This document shows positions 12,324 to 24,066 of a stretch of 64,000 nt of DNA, piece by piece (positions within the stretch are counted from its first letter, which is position 1; each line of letters starts with the position of its first letter). Origin of the DNA: Rhypophila decipiens (Eukaryota > Ascomycota > Sordariomycetes > Sordariales > Naviculisporaceae). The position numbers and the translations under genes were made by a program. The stretch is from positions 248,001-312,000 of the forward strand of contig MU858047.1 in assembly GCA_033297075.1 (NCBI GenBank). Reading direction: 5' to 3'. The notes under the pieces were generated by a model. The model saw only the letters and a list, made by a program, of their open reading frames with translations, ran no database searches and had not been told where the DNA came from.

Positions 12324-15300
12324 TTCGGACCCATCCGAGGTTGGGTTTCAGGAATATACGCAGCGGCATAACGAATTCATTTCGTGCAAATTCATATTTC
12401 ACTTTGCAGCTACTGGAGCGGGATGCTTGTGGTAGTTTTGGTTCTTGGCGCCTCACGACAGAGATCATCACCATCTTTTTTTCTAGTACACCATACCCGT
12501 AAACATAAAGTCAAACAAGGAGCATGAATGCATCTTGGGATGGATGGATGGCATCTGGGTCCTTGGCGGTGGTATGCCATGGGGCCTTTTATTTTCTTTT
12601 GCTTTATTATTGCTTTTTAATGACCTAAAATCAAGATCGTTCTGGAATTAGAGCGAAACTTAATAGAAAGAATAAAGATCTCACTTCAGGGGAGCTTTTT
12701 TTTTCACCCATTGAGTAACAGAAGTCGTTTCCATCCTGAGTCGTCTTCCATGTAGCTAGACTTTTAGTCCCATGATAAGATATTCGTCTATTCGTTGGGT
12801 CAAGGAGAGATGGAATCAAACACGGACAAAAGGTAGTCTGGAAGCGTTCTATTGGTAGTTAAACTTGGGATGAATGTCCATACGATCTGTGTATGTTGGA
12901 TGAGAACTGCCTGTGCTGTGTTGACCTAGAAAGGTCTACATGCCTGCCCGGGTAAGGCCGCGCTTCTCTGAGGCATCTGCCTAGGCGTCGTCTGCAAGGA
13001 AGGGTCAGAGTGTGACGAAATCATCTCGTTCAATAGACTTATGGACCTGCTGTCCTTTGTTGTCCTTTACTGATTATCATTATGTTTGTTTTTGGAGGTA
13101 GCGTGGAAAGGCTGGAACACGATAGAGGGGGGATGGCCAGCGGCGGACATTTGCTTATTCTTGCTCTCCCTCTCTCGCTGTCTTCCGTTCACCATGCTGA
13201 TCAGATCATTATGAGCGCAGAAGGAGGTTATTGAGACATTAGCAGATACGAAAGATTAGAGGGAGTCGTGGGATTTTCCGAGCCTCATTTTGAGTAACTC
13301 CTGGTAGATTTTGTGGATCATATCAGTAAGGCTCTCAGAAGGCAAGGTCGTTGAGGATAGGAAGGATCATGATTAGAACTACCTCAACGAACGGGCTTAG
13401 CTCCTTGTATTCTGATGGTATCACGGCCACGAACTTGAGGATGGCTCTACCACAAATTCCCTGACCCGACCAAGCTACTGGAAACCAGAACAGCTGTCTG
13501 TCCGTCTGTCTGTGAACTGAATTCAAGAATGGCCGGTCGACTATGATGGCAAAAGAATATCTAACATTAAAAACAATCAATCATCGATCGACTATCTACA
13601 CCACACTTTCTCGACGAGGAAAAGCCCAGGCAACATGAACATATGAGGCGTGAACAGCCCCGTATCTGTCTTCATATTTGTCATTAAGGTCAATCGATGT
13701 GTGTGCCGTGGGCCGACTCGTGATGTGATTGTGAAGTTCGAAGTGGCCGATTTGTGTGAAAAGAAAAAGAAAAAGGAGAATGGGATCCCATCCGAGGGGG
13801 GGGGTTTATACTCCTAGGAAGTGGGCCTTTTCAACCCTTCACATCTTGTCGAGGAAGGTGCGCCTAGAGCTGTAGATGGCCGGTTGCTTGTCCTCGTAGT
13901 CGGCTTGTCCAGACGGAGGAAAGGTGCGGTGGGTAGGTAAGATGGTGCTGCGATGGGCTAGAATGCCCGGGAGTTGCGTCGGTGTAGGACCAGCTGGCTC
14001 GGCCTTCCCATCTACACCGGACAACCGAGTGTGCACATGACCGAGTTTGTCCCGGGAAGTTGCAGTATCACCGACCGGTGTGCGTATCTGCAACCTGCGG
14101 TACGCCCGTGGTCTAGATACCTCCGGTAGTGTAGTCGCACACCGAGCCGGTCCATCGGTCTACTTATAATATGGGTAGACGACAAGGGAGAAAGTTTTAG
14201 TTGCCATCACATTAACCAGTGTTCCCCCAAGCGGGCAACTTCTATTTGATGTCCATGCTGTCTGTCTAGTCGTTTCAAATCGGCGACAACAACCTCATCT
14301 CAAGCCAGGCAAGGTGGGTAACGTACTTTCTATCCTCAAGCAAACGCTTTGTCTCGCACACTATCCATCCTGCCGGGTCACATTACACGACCTCAAACTA
14401 ATGCAACAACATTCAAGCCTGCTCTCCTGCGCCGTCTATATATATGCACCGTCCATCTCCTCCTTAGACCGGTTGTCTCAGCCCCAGGGAAGGCATGGTT
14501 CCACGACAAAGGTTCACAACATCATGTACATGTAGCACACCCAAGCACAGCAGAAGTGCTTGGGTCCCATGTCCTTGTTTTTTTCCCAAGCCCAGTCAAG
14601 AATTCCTGGGGATTCCACTGCTGGGACTTGCTTGGTCACAAGGGTCGCACCAGCATCTAGACCTGCCGCCTACCGGGGCGACGCAGCATGTACTACTGAC
14701 CTGACCTAGGTAGGTAGGTATGTAGGTGTGCGTTATGCATGTCCTAGATACTGACATCTTGACAGGTGAGGTCGTACACGCTTCTATACCTCACCTCAAC
14801 TGAAACCGCAGCTCTTAGTCCCCCAAAGGAGAACTGGTTCAGCTGATAATAAATAGGAAGAATTGTGACTTCGATGTTGAGTCTTGTAGTAGTAGTAGTA
14901 TACCATAGAGAACATCTAATAATCACTGCAACACACGCCAGTGTGAGGGCCTGAAACTGCGAGTAGGCATACTGCATGTAGATCTCACCCCTGAACGGGT
15001 AACTGCATGATCAAACATCAGAAACACTTTTCTGACCTCTACTACAGTAGCTATTATATCCACGGAATATTTACCCGTAAAGCCTTGAAGGGGAGGAGCA
15101 GTATACCGAGAAACCACCTCTCTTCTGTCGGCGCTAGTACAGCTGATGAACAAGACCCGCGTCATAGGCCGCCAAACCGTTGTAGCAATGCATTTAGCTA
15201 CCACCACGAGGGAATTCCTGCCGCTCTGCTGTGAACAAGTCTGTGTGTTTGTGAAGCATGTCAACGCAATGCAATGTCACGGTCAAGGGGTCACGCACAG

Positions 15301-15721
15301 CTAGACAGGAAGAAATCCCGCATTTTCAACGACTCTCCTCATCAAAATAGGTAACCAGAAAGGTCGGTCGCCTTTGTTAAAACACTATGTAGGATATTAT
15401 ATACCTAGTAAAAGATGAAAATGCTCAAGACTAACACTAAAGGGGCAGAACGAAGGGGATATATTTGCGCAAAAGTAATGGTGCCGCATTTTAAAAGAAA
15501 AGTAATAAGAAAAAGGAATTGCCCCTGACCTACAGGTCAATAGAGTAGAAAAAGGCCGACGGCCAGAATAAGAGAATAGAAAGAAAATTTCACAGAAAGC
15601 CGACCTTTTGACGCCCCATCTAATGCCCGCCTGCTCGCCCGTGCCGGATAACAAGTAAATATGGTCCATCACAATGATTTGACCGAGCCGGAAGCCAATC
15701 CAGCTCCCAAAGTCACCAGAA
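12324..15721. other. Intergenic gap between convergent trehalase and Csi2-like genes
   Basis: About 3.4 kb between convergent 3' ends. It holds simple repeats (GGTA-type at about 14705-14725, TAG triplets near 14887) and a perfect 10-bp hairpin at 14539-14565. No open frame has a recognisable motif. A length of 3.4 kb is long for two 3' UTRs, so a non-coding transcript is possible but unsupported. Confidence 0.55.
14539..14565. repeat. Perfect 10-bp inverted repeat with 7-nt loop
   Basis: ACCCAAGCAC at 14539-14548 pairs exactly with GTGCTTGGGT at 14556-14565. It would form a stable stem-loop in RNA or DNA. No gene is adjacent. Confidence 0.7.
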
Positions 15722-16855
15722 TCATATGAACCGTGGGTGGCCGCCCTGACCATAGCCTTGATTTGGACCAAATGCCGGCGGTGGCGTCTGGCCCGGCTGC
15801 CCTGTTGGGAACTGCCCTTCATACGCAGGATCGTCCAAAAGATCCTCCAAGAACGCGCTGGGAGCCCTTCCGCTCGGCGGCCTATTCATGTTGAGAGAGG
15901 TGGAGCTGAGGTTGCGAGACTGAGCCCGTACATTCGGCGAGTCTGGCGGCGAGTGACTCGGGACTCCACTGAAACCCATAGACACAGGTCGCAGATTCGA
16001 CAAGCTGATCGAGTTGCCGTGACCTAGAGATCCACCTAAAGGCCCCGCTGGAGAAGCTGAGGCATAAAAGCCAGATGGAAGGAATCGCGAATCTCGGTTG
16101 CCCAGAGCATTGGTACCTGGAGCTGCTGTTGGGGAGAAGAATAGGTTCGTCTGACTTGGCGTCGCGGATGGCGTCGGACCACGATGGGATTTGCGATTGT
16201 TGCGAGCACCAGCGCCGGCCGCTCCAAGGCCACCTGAAGCTAGGGATGGGGAAGAGTCGCGGTCGGTGAACTTGTAGAAGGGCGCGGGGGGTGCGGGGAA
16301 AGAGGCTGGCGACTTGCTGGCATCAACGTGTTGTGCCATGGCGGCTCGTTCAACGGAGCGATGCAGGAGACAAGCGACAATTCCTCGCCATATCATGATT
16401 GCCAGAGCAAAGGTACCAAGAATAGCACCGACGACGATAAATACGGTGCCATCTGGAAGAGTAGAGTGGTTCATAAAGGGGGCATTGTAGGTCGGAGGGA
16501 TGCCTGCCGGCGGATACGTGGGAGGGGGTAATCCACCGTAGTAAGTTCGTGTCAAGGCAGGTGGGAGTTCGCTGTCTGTGTCGGCGGGCGTCGTCGGTGT
16601 CGCGGCCGAAGTCGTCGTGGTCTGGCCGATGGCTGGTGGTTTCTCTGTGTCCGTTGTAGACTCTCGAGTAGGTTGCGACTGCGGCGTAGTTCTCGTCGTA
16701 GAGGTCCGCGCAGTCGGTGTCGAGGACGGCCTTGCAGGCGCTGGTGGCGTAGATTCGTCGTCGTTCTGCGCAAATCCAGTGGTTGAGAAAATAGCAGCGG
16801 CAAAGAATGCGGATAATAGAAGCGACCGCTTCAGGGAGAGTCGCGAGGACCTCAT
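15722..16855 (-). CDS. Csi2-like single-pass cell-surface protein
   Basis: Single exon, 377 residues. Residues 1-29 form a signal peptide (basic start, hydrophobic core, Ala-Gln end). Residues 31-95 are rich in Ser, Thr and Pro, typical of an O-mannosylated stalk. A conserved-looking block follows (GLPPPTYPPAGIPPTYNAPF, residues 108-127), then a transmembrane helix at about 136-163, and a Pro/Gly/Ser-rich cytosolic tail. This arrangement, and the block before the helix, resemble fungal homologues of yeast Csi2, a protein linked to chitin synthesis. It could also be read as a general stalk-plus-helix wall sensor. No catalytic motif is seen. The gene ends convergently towards trehalase and is divergent from FCF1. 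Confidence 0.75.
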   Translation of the reverse strand: MRSSRLSLKRSLLLSAFFAAAIFSTTGFAQNDDESTPPAPARPSSTPTARTSTTRTTPQSQPTRESTTDTEKPPAIGQTTTTSAATPTTPADTDSELPPALTRTYYGGLPPPTYPPAGIPPTYNAPFMNHSTLPDGTVFIVVGAILGTFALAIMIWRGIVACLLHRSVERAAMAQHVDASKSPASFPAPPAPFYKFTDRDSSPSLASGGLGAAGAGARNNRKSHRGPTPSATPSQTNLFFSPTAAPGTNALGNRDSRFLPSGFYASASPAGPLGGSLGHGNSISLSNLRPVSMGFSGVPSHSPPDSPNVRAQSRNLSSTSLNMNRPPSGRAPSAFLEDLLDDPAYEGQFPTGQPGQTPPPAFGPNQGYGQGGHPRFI

Positions 16856-18189
16856 CGTGAGCGACCGCGATCGAATCCTAACAGAGAAAAGAAAACCTAG
16901 AAAGGAAATGCGTGTGTCGGCCTGTCGACTGAGACTTGCGAATGTTTTTGTTGATTTGGTGATACGGGGGCGTTGGCGGTCGACTGGGCTGCAGCCACTA
17001 TCTCCTGACGGAGTGGACGGTGGATTGTGAGTGGGCGCTGGTTGCTGGTTGCCGGATCTGCCAGGGCGACGTTGACGTGCTTCCAGCCAGGTGAGCGATT
17101 ACTGGCTCAAAAAAATCCAAACGAAACGAAACGAATGCACATCGCAAATCGGAGAGTACGGCAACGATAGTTGGTATGAAAGGAATGTGTGAAGAGAAGA
17201 AAAAAAGGTCGTCGTTCGTTGCTACTGCATGGTCAGTTCACGAGAGATGACAAGAGTTCTAAATTCGATTGAGGGCGATGTGGGAACAAAACTGGATACG
17301 AACAGGCCGGCCAAGGGTGGAAAAGGAGACCTTGACAATTTTTGCTCGTGTTGGTCCCTCGCTCATTCCCTCCAGCGCCCCGGATCGTTCCTGGGATTGG
17401 GTCGATGGGGGCGGAGAAGGGGCGCCATGCCAGTTGCGTTGCGGCGTTGCGCCATCATCCATCCTTTTGCCGTTGTCTCATCTCAGCGCAAACCGAGATC
17501 TGGTACGGTTATCCGCCGTCCGAAAACCGTTGTGGCACTGTCCGAGAATTGCGCCTTCCCACGACTTGGCAGTATCCTATCACGCCTGTCTGCCTTTTCC
17601 AACGCCTCCGACATCTAAAATTCTGCTCCAAAATATTGAAGCTTGTTCAGATGTAGTTGTTCTAGACAAAGTGTGCACCGGCGCATTTATCTTTTCCTGA
17701 TCCTCCCTGGCGGTTCCTAGCTCCCGCCGTCAATTGAGTTTATTCCTCGCAGACTTCTGCAGTGGCGCCAACCTTGCCCAGCGGTGCAGTGACCCTGCAT
17801 ATAAAGGTGCATGGCAAACGCATCCGCACTGTGCTCGCAAGTCGCTCTTGACCTGGAACGCCAAATCGCTACAGCCAATTTTAGCCTGTCAACTTTGAGG
17901 TTACCCCTGCTTGCTGCTGTGACCCCTGGAATGCTGTCGCCTGCCGCCAGCTGATCACACACCTCTGAGCAGCCACAAACAACACCGTGCGTCTCTGCGC
18001 AACGTCCAACGCCACACCACTTGAGCGACCCCAAAATTTTTACAAACCGACCCATGTCAAGTGAGAGCACGATATCAAACTCATCCATCAGCGTCGACAT
18101 TCAACCACTGAAACGAATCTGCTCCTGATCGAACCCCGGTATTCTCCAGACGAAACAGACCTCATTACCCAGAACATCGGATCACAAAT
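16856..18189. other. Shared upstream region of the Csi2-like gene and FCF1
   Basis: About 1.3 kb between divergent starts. An AAACG triplet repeat lies at about 17116-17130. Open frames here (up to 150 codons) have no motif and overlap one another. It presumably contains both promoters. Confidence 0.55.
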
Positions 18190-19139
18190 ATGGGTGTCGC
18201 CGCGAAAAGAACAAGAAAGTTCGGCCTGGTATGGGGACCCCATTCTCAGTCCGAGATTTACACCAACACGTGACCTGCCCCCTTTTTCTATCTACCGGGA
18301 CTAACAATATTCCCAGGTCAAACGCATGATAGGCCGTAACGATGACAGACGCAAGGACGACAAGAAAAAGCTCGAGTTGGAGGCAAAGAAGAAGAAGGAA
18401 GAGCTCCCAAAAGAAGCACCTCAAGCTCCGTCAAGCATGTTCTTCGCCGCCAACACGGCCTTGGTACCCCCTTATCAAGTCATCGTCGATACCAACTTCT
18501 TGAGTAGGACAGTGGGCGGCAAGCTGCCCCTGTTTGAGACTTCTATGGACTGTCTTCTTGCGTCGGTCAATATCATCATCACCGATTGCGTGATGGCTGA
18601 GTTGGAGAAGCTGGGTCCGCAGTACAGGTATGCTCTGTCTTGGTCTGTCGATTGTTTGACGAATTGAATACTGACATATGATGATAGAGTTGCTTTGATG
18701 AGTAAGTGCTTTTACAGAAGGAGGCCAGATAAGGCCTGTTTATTGCCCACTTGCTTGCGGAAGCTGACCATCTGCTTTCTGTGAATAGTTGCAAGAGATC
18801 CTCGGTGGACCCGTCTTTCGTGCGACCACAAAGGCACATATGCCGATGATGTACGTCTCATCTCTCTCAGTCCGGCGTCTTGGATCCAATATCATTGCGT
18901 CTGGATCCGGACCCTTGTGATTGTGATAACTGTCACATGCCTCTCTTCGGGTTCGAAACTGACACATGATATCGACATAGTGTATCGTGGATCGAATCAC
19001 CAAACACAGAATCTACATCGTTGCAACGAACGATCGAGACTTGAAGAAGCGTATCCGCAAGGTACCCGGTGTGCCCATCATGTCCGTCGCCAAGGGCAAA
19101 TACGTGATCGAGAGATTACCTGGAGCGCCTGGAGCCTAG
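18190..19139 (+). CDS. FCF1: rRNA-processing protein Fcf1 (PIN domain)
   Basis: Nucleolar component of the small-subunit processome needed for early pre-18S cleavages. Five exons: 18190-18228, 18317-18627, 18688-18701, 18789-18850 and 18981-19139, giving 194 residues, the normal family length. The basic N-terminus (MGVAAKRTRKFGL then VKRMIGR) is followed by a PIN domain: IVDTNFL with Asp71, AELEKL, GTYADDCIV and IVATNDRDL, ending IMSVAKGKYVIERLPGAPGA. The 14-nt third exon is required to keep the frame and supplies the VALM segment seen in homologues. Acidic residues of the PIN site are retained. Every junction is fixed by conservation on both sides, so the model is strong. Confidence 0.96.
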
Positions 19140-22100
19140 GCCACGAGATGTGCTTATTCTTCTTTTTCCCTTTTCTTGATACCTCCATTTGCATTGAAGG
19201 AGCAACTGGTTTTTCTTTTTGGGCATTGGCGGGACGTCAACATGTGGTCTTGTTCTGGTGTTCTCGGCGTTATATAAAAGGCTTTTGCTCTTTGCTATCT
19301 ACGTGGATTTCGGGCATGGATAGAAAGACGAAGAGGGAGAATAGAGGATTGTCTCTGGGGACCTTCCGGAATCCTCGAGTAAAGAAAATCATGTTCAATT
19401 CTGTGAATCTTTATGCGAACAGGGTCCACCAACAATCCCCAGAATCAATCCACACCCAGTCGTCAGTACCATAGTCTGGAGATCCTCATTGAGGAAAGAA
19501 AAGCTTGCTCTTGGCGGCGATGAAGCTTTTTGCATGACTGTCGTAAGGCGTACGGTGGAGCTCGCTGTTATGACCCCCAAGATGCCATTCCGATTTGCTA
19601 AGAACATTCGAGCCGAGACCACGTGGGAGACTTGTCAGGGGAAGAGGACCAGCTGATGAATGGAAGGTTGAGCCAAGCGAGGCAAGTAGGCTCGACTAAG
19701 CGACATCCCTAATGCGGTTCTGTTCGTTGAGTGCCACCGGCCCAGAAGGAGGCACATTCTTTTACACGTAGTGTAGTATTGTGAAATGGAGCTAAAACTG
19801 GATGGCTGATGAGGCTAATCAAGTATCTGGCTTTGTTGATTCGTGTCTTTGGGTGCCAGAAGTGAGGCAGTAATGGCGAAGAAATCTCTCCGTATACTTG
19901 AAGTCTGCTCGCAGCATATTATGTACACTATGCCCCAGATTTTTTGATGTGGTAAAGCACGCTGTGAGTTCGATCTGACCAGACATAGCTCATGATACTG
20001 TCACGTCCGGTATGTGAGTTAATAAACCAGAGGTGTTGTTGGTAGAGATACTAGACCTCTTTTCCTGAATATTCCAGAACCTTGGCACACAATATGTTGC
20101 TCCCCAAAGCATGCTGTTAGCCCGCCATCAGCTTGAGTTGGCGTTACACAAAGATCGACAGAGGCGAACCGGTCAATCCTCTCTCTTTTGACAAGCCGTT
20201 GCTCGTTGTTCCGCGGTGCGATTGGAATCAGATGTTCCTGTACTTGGCTGCTTGTTAGCCCCTTGTCCCATGGTCAGATGCCCACGAGTTCTGCCTGTCA
20301 GCTTCGTCGATGTAGTGTACGTGGCAAGGCCCCTCAGACAGTTTAGGAAACCCGGAGGAGACAATGCCTTCGTTCCTGGGACATATCTCGGTGCGCAGCC
20401 AAAACTGAAACAGACCCGGGCACCTTGACGGTGATTGGGGAGAATATCACCATGACCGCTTAAATATCGTCAAGGATATTCGGGTATTAGCGGTCCATAG
20501 ACAAAACACAGAAGCCCGACAACGCAGTCCATAACTTGCGCAAAGTGCGGTGAACTCAGGGGGGAAGCCGGCCGTCCTGGCGGGTTACCATGCATTTGAT
20601 ATACGACTTCAGGACAAGACCTCTCATCCCGAGTACTTGCCGAGTCCTTCGAGCCATATACAACCTGGTTCGGAGTGTATCTTTGGCCAACGGGCCGAGT
20701 TCTTTTTCCGAGCACACAAAACGTGCCAAAAGTCGATATTTGAGTGGAAACAAAATCGCAGCGGGGTTCGTGGAGTCTTTTGAAGGGCCATCCTCGCAAG
20801 CGTTTGGATCCGTTCAAGGGGCATGTTATTACTGCATGCCCTCGTGATATGGTAGTGTTTTCTTCGGTCGAGGTCCAGAAGGTCGAACGGTGGAACGGTG
20901 GAACCGACTACCGCTAGGGCAACCGAGAATCTGGAGTAGGACCCGAAAAAACGAACTGAACTGCGCGATGCCGGCAACCGGATGGGAATAGTAGCTCGAG
21001 CGCCGCAAATCTCGAGTCTTCACCCAAGTCCTATCCCCGCAAATTCTGCTCGGGCTTAATGCTCAGGGCGGGGAAAGCCCAGCGCACCATCTCAACAGGC
21101 CATTGTGCAACGTCCTAGGTAGGACGTAGGACTGTTTTCTGGTCGTTTTCGATGGTTAAGGTTCGGTACCAGTCGTCTGGGCACAGCACGAGTAGTATGC
21201 TTTTTTTGGGCCTAGCATACCGGTACTGGCTGTCTCGGCCCAACGCCATCCTCACTCCAGATGGTGCCTACCTACGGCGTATACACGTGGGGAGACTGGT
21301 GTCGCTAGATGCGTCTTCGATAACGTCACGAGGATAAACACTGGAACAAAGAATGATGCTGGGTGTGTTCCCTTCCCGCGGAGATGTTGTAAAGAAGAGG
21401 TTGTCGTCACCGTCATCCAATCCTGAAATGATCGGGAAGATGCTGTAGCACTGCCAAGAAGGGAATTAGTGACCTTATTTGTACGTAATGAAAAGGGGAA
21501 GACTCCAGCCCCAAGATTTGTCGGCGGCTGTCAACCAGAGCTTGATTTTTTACCAGACTCCGCCAGTTCAAGGTCTCGCATGCAACAAGGCTCGTTTCCA
21601 TGACTCAAGAGATCATCCGAGACCGAGAGACATTTGCGCCGTAATGATCGAGGCAGTGGGTGGTACGGTATCGACAGGATATCCGGTCAGCCAGTTTGGA
21701 TAGGCGATATATAGGTCCCGGGAAGTGAAGTCTGACATGACGCACAAGGTGGTATTTGCAGCAAACAAGCTTAAATTGATCAGTATACAGAATATCAAAG
21801 CCATTTTCCTGGGAATTCTAGAACGGTCTGGTATGGCGAACCACAAGTGGGTGACCAAAGCCGGACCAAAGAAATGCGGAAAGAACTGTACGGGTAGTCA
21901 CTGGCCGATATGCGCGGCAGTTTCGCAGACTCCGCCATGACAAGAGTCGTATTGACACAAAAAGCAGAAAGAAAAAAACCAGGCTCGATCGGGAAGGTAT
22001 AAGGTAACAGGAACCTCTAGTTGCAGGCTCGTTGTATAAGTCGACGGACCCAACGGGGCCTTCGCCGGAACTTATGACTGAATAGTGGATGGTGTGAACT

Positions 22101-24066
22101 GCGAACTTTTATACTCCGGCGGGTGCCGTCATTGATACTGTCAGTATCATACGCGCAGTGTACGGCTGTTTTCCGGTACGGGAGCGGTGCGGTTACACAA
22201 AAAGTTGAAGGTCTTACCAACTGATCGTCAAAAGCTCAACTAACAGTTGTGGTGTACGGAGTAATAAGATTGAGTCAAGATGGTGTACCGGTAATCGGTG
22301 GCCTTGGTGATGGAAAATCTCAGCCGGCACCGCCAAGGCAAATCCTCACCTGGCTGGCTGGTGCTGGGCAGCCTTCTCAGTTTCCTAAATCAGCCTGCTG
22401 CCATTGATGCCCAGACAAGATTTAAGCTTGAACCCTGACGCCCTGGCTCACATATCAGAAGCAAGGTTTGTCATTTCGAGTGATAAGACCAGCAAAGAGC
22501 AAAACCTAGATTGGAAGGGGAGGACATTACCCGATGGCACGAGGACAGGATCTTGCCAATGGAATCACACCGCAACAATCTGACACTTGAGCCGATTTCC
22601 CCGTCGCTTGAGCGGCTTATTGTGCTGATCCAGTATCCGTATCATCCAAGAGACGTGGTGTTACCGGTACAGCACGTGTAGTCCTCCGTGATTCGGTATC
22701 GAGTGTGCTGTATTCGTATCAACCCGGTGATTTGTCGACAGATAGTGCGTACCGTTACAAAGGACAAAGTTCGGATCTGTACTGCGCTCTATCCATTACC
22801 GATTATCCGACTCTCGAATCTGTGAAAGTATATCGGTATCGGAGTGATAAGATCTTGCTTGGAGGAAGGCAAGATATACATGTACCTACGAACATGGCGG
22901 CCTATTTGGCATCCACCCTTGGCTAAAAATTGAATAACAAATACATCGTCCCTGCCTTTCTTATTTCAGAGCAAGAACCGGACTTTCATGTCGGGAGCGA
23001 ATCGCGAACTGACGACTCCAGTCTCTTTTGTTCCACCACGACCACCTTCAAAGCAGCCCAATTGGACGGATAGCAATAACACCTGTGTCCACTCGTTCGA
23101 CTATTTGAACGAGGAACGGGAGATTCCCGCACATCGAGCTTTGGAGGTCGAATTCTGGAGCAGAGATCTTCTTTTCCTTTCTGACCCCAGACCTCAGCAT
23201 CCTAGGTGTATTTTCCTGGTGGAGACGTTGGACCTTTGAGCTTCATCGGCTCCATTCTCCCCATACAATTTCGCCTTGCATCGAGCGTCCTCAAACTGAG
23301 TCCTTGCTGCGGATAGCTATCGCGGGTCTGATTGGCCAGGTTCTCTTTGTTACTCAAGCCAGGCACTCCTTGCTATTGAACGGCACCAATTCCCAGGCCT
23401 TTTTTCCTGGCAGATCCATCATCGTCAGCATTCTTGATATATCTGTCGATATCCTGAAATTTCTATCCCTTATTTTTGTCCGTCTGCAAGCGACCTCCTC
23501 GCCATCCGGATCCTCCCCGCCGTTGCCCATCATCGTCCTGCTATCTCTCTCAAGTGTTAGTCAGTCTTTCCCGTTCCTCTTATATACAGCATAAAATGGC
23601 AACACCTCCCTCACAATCTTGATTGACAGGGGTTTTTCTGCCCCGCAATCGGCCGGCTTGGTATCTTTAAGTTGGTTGCTTGGATGAACCCCACTAACAG
23701 ATAACCGTCAGGGAAATACGCCATCGCAAGGGAGCGTCTGATAGTCTCCCGGCGGTACACGGCACCAGTCTCCGTTGTCACCAGGAAATCTGGGGAAAGG
23801 AAGAGAAGGCCAGAAAAAAAAAGTATTTGAAGACTCGTAACCGCCCGAGACTCCTGTCGCCCAGTGCGCTCAGGTAACACCAGTCTCACCGCTGTCGGCT
23901 GTTGCGTCTCAGTAACCTGCCGGATTCATCTCCATTCCCGTGTCTTGTTCAAGCGACCTTGTCGTTTGTCGCATAGAAATTAGAACATACCCCCCAAAAG
24001 GCCCAAGAAATACGACCAACGTGCGGGACTGAGAATCTTGGAGTAAAATCAAGTCGCTGATTTTCT
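19140..24066. other. 4.9 kb gap between FCF1 and NMR, no gene recognised
   Basis: The longest non-coding stretch in the window. Open frames reach about 185 codons (18917-19474, which overlaps the end of FCF1) and none shows a family motif. The right-hand 1 kb (about 23000-24060) is pyrimidine-rich and probably holds the NMR promoter and a long 5' leader. One copy of the 9-mer TACGGAGTA lies at 22255-22263. No tRNA or transposon remnant was seen. Confidence 0.55.

Noticed and set aside
15397..15822. 141-codon minus-strand frame overlapping the end of the Csi2-like gene
   Set aside because: It overlaps real coding sequence in another frame and has no motif.
18121..18145. Box-B-like TCGAACC on the minus strand upstream of FCF1
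   Set aside because: No box A or cloverleaf within tRNA distance.
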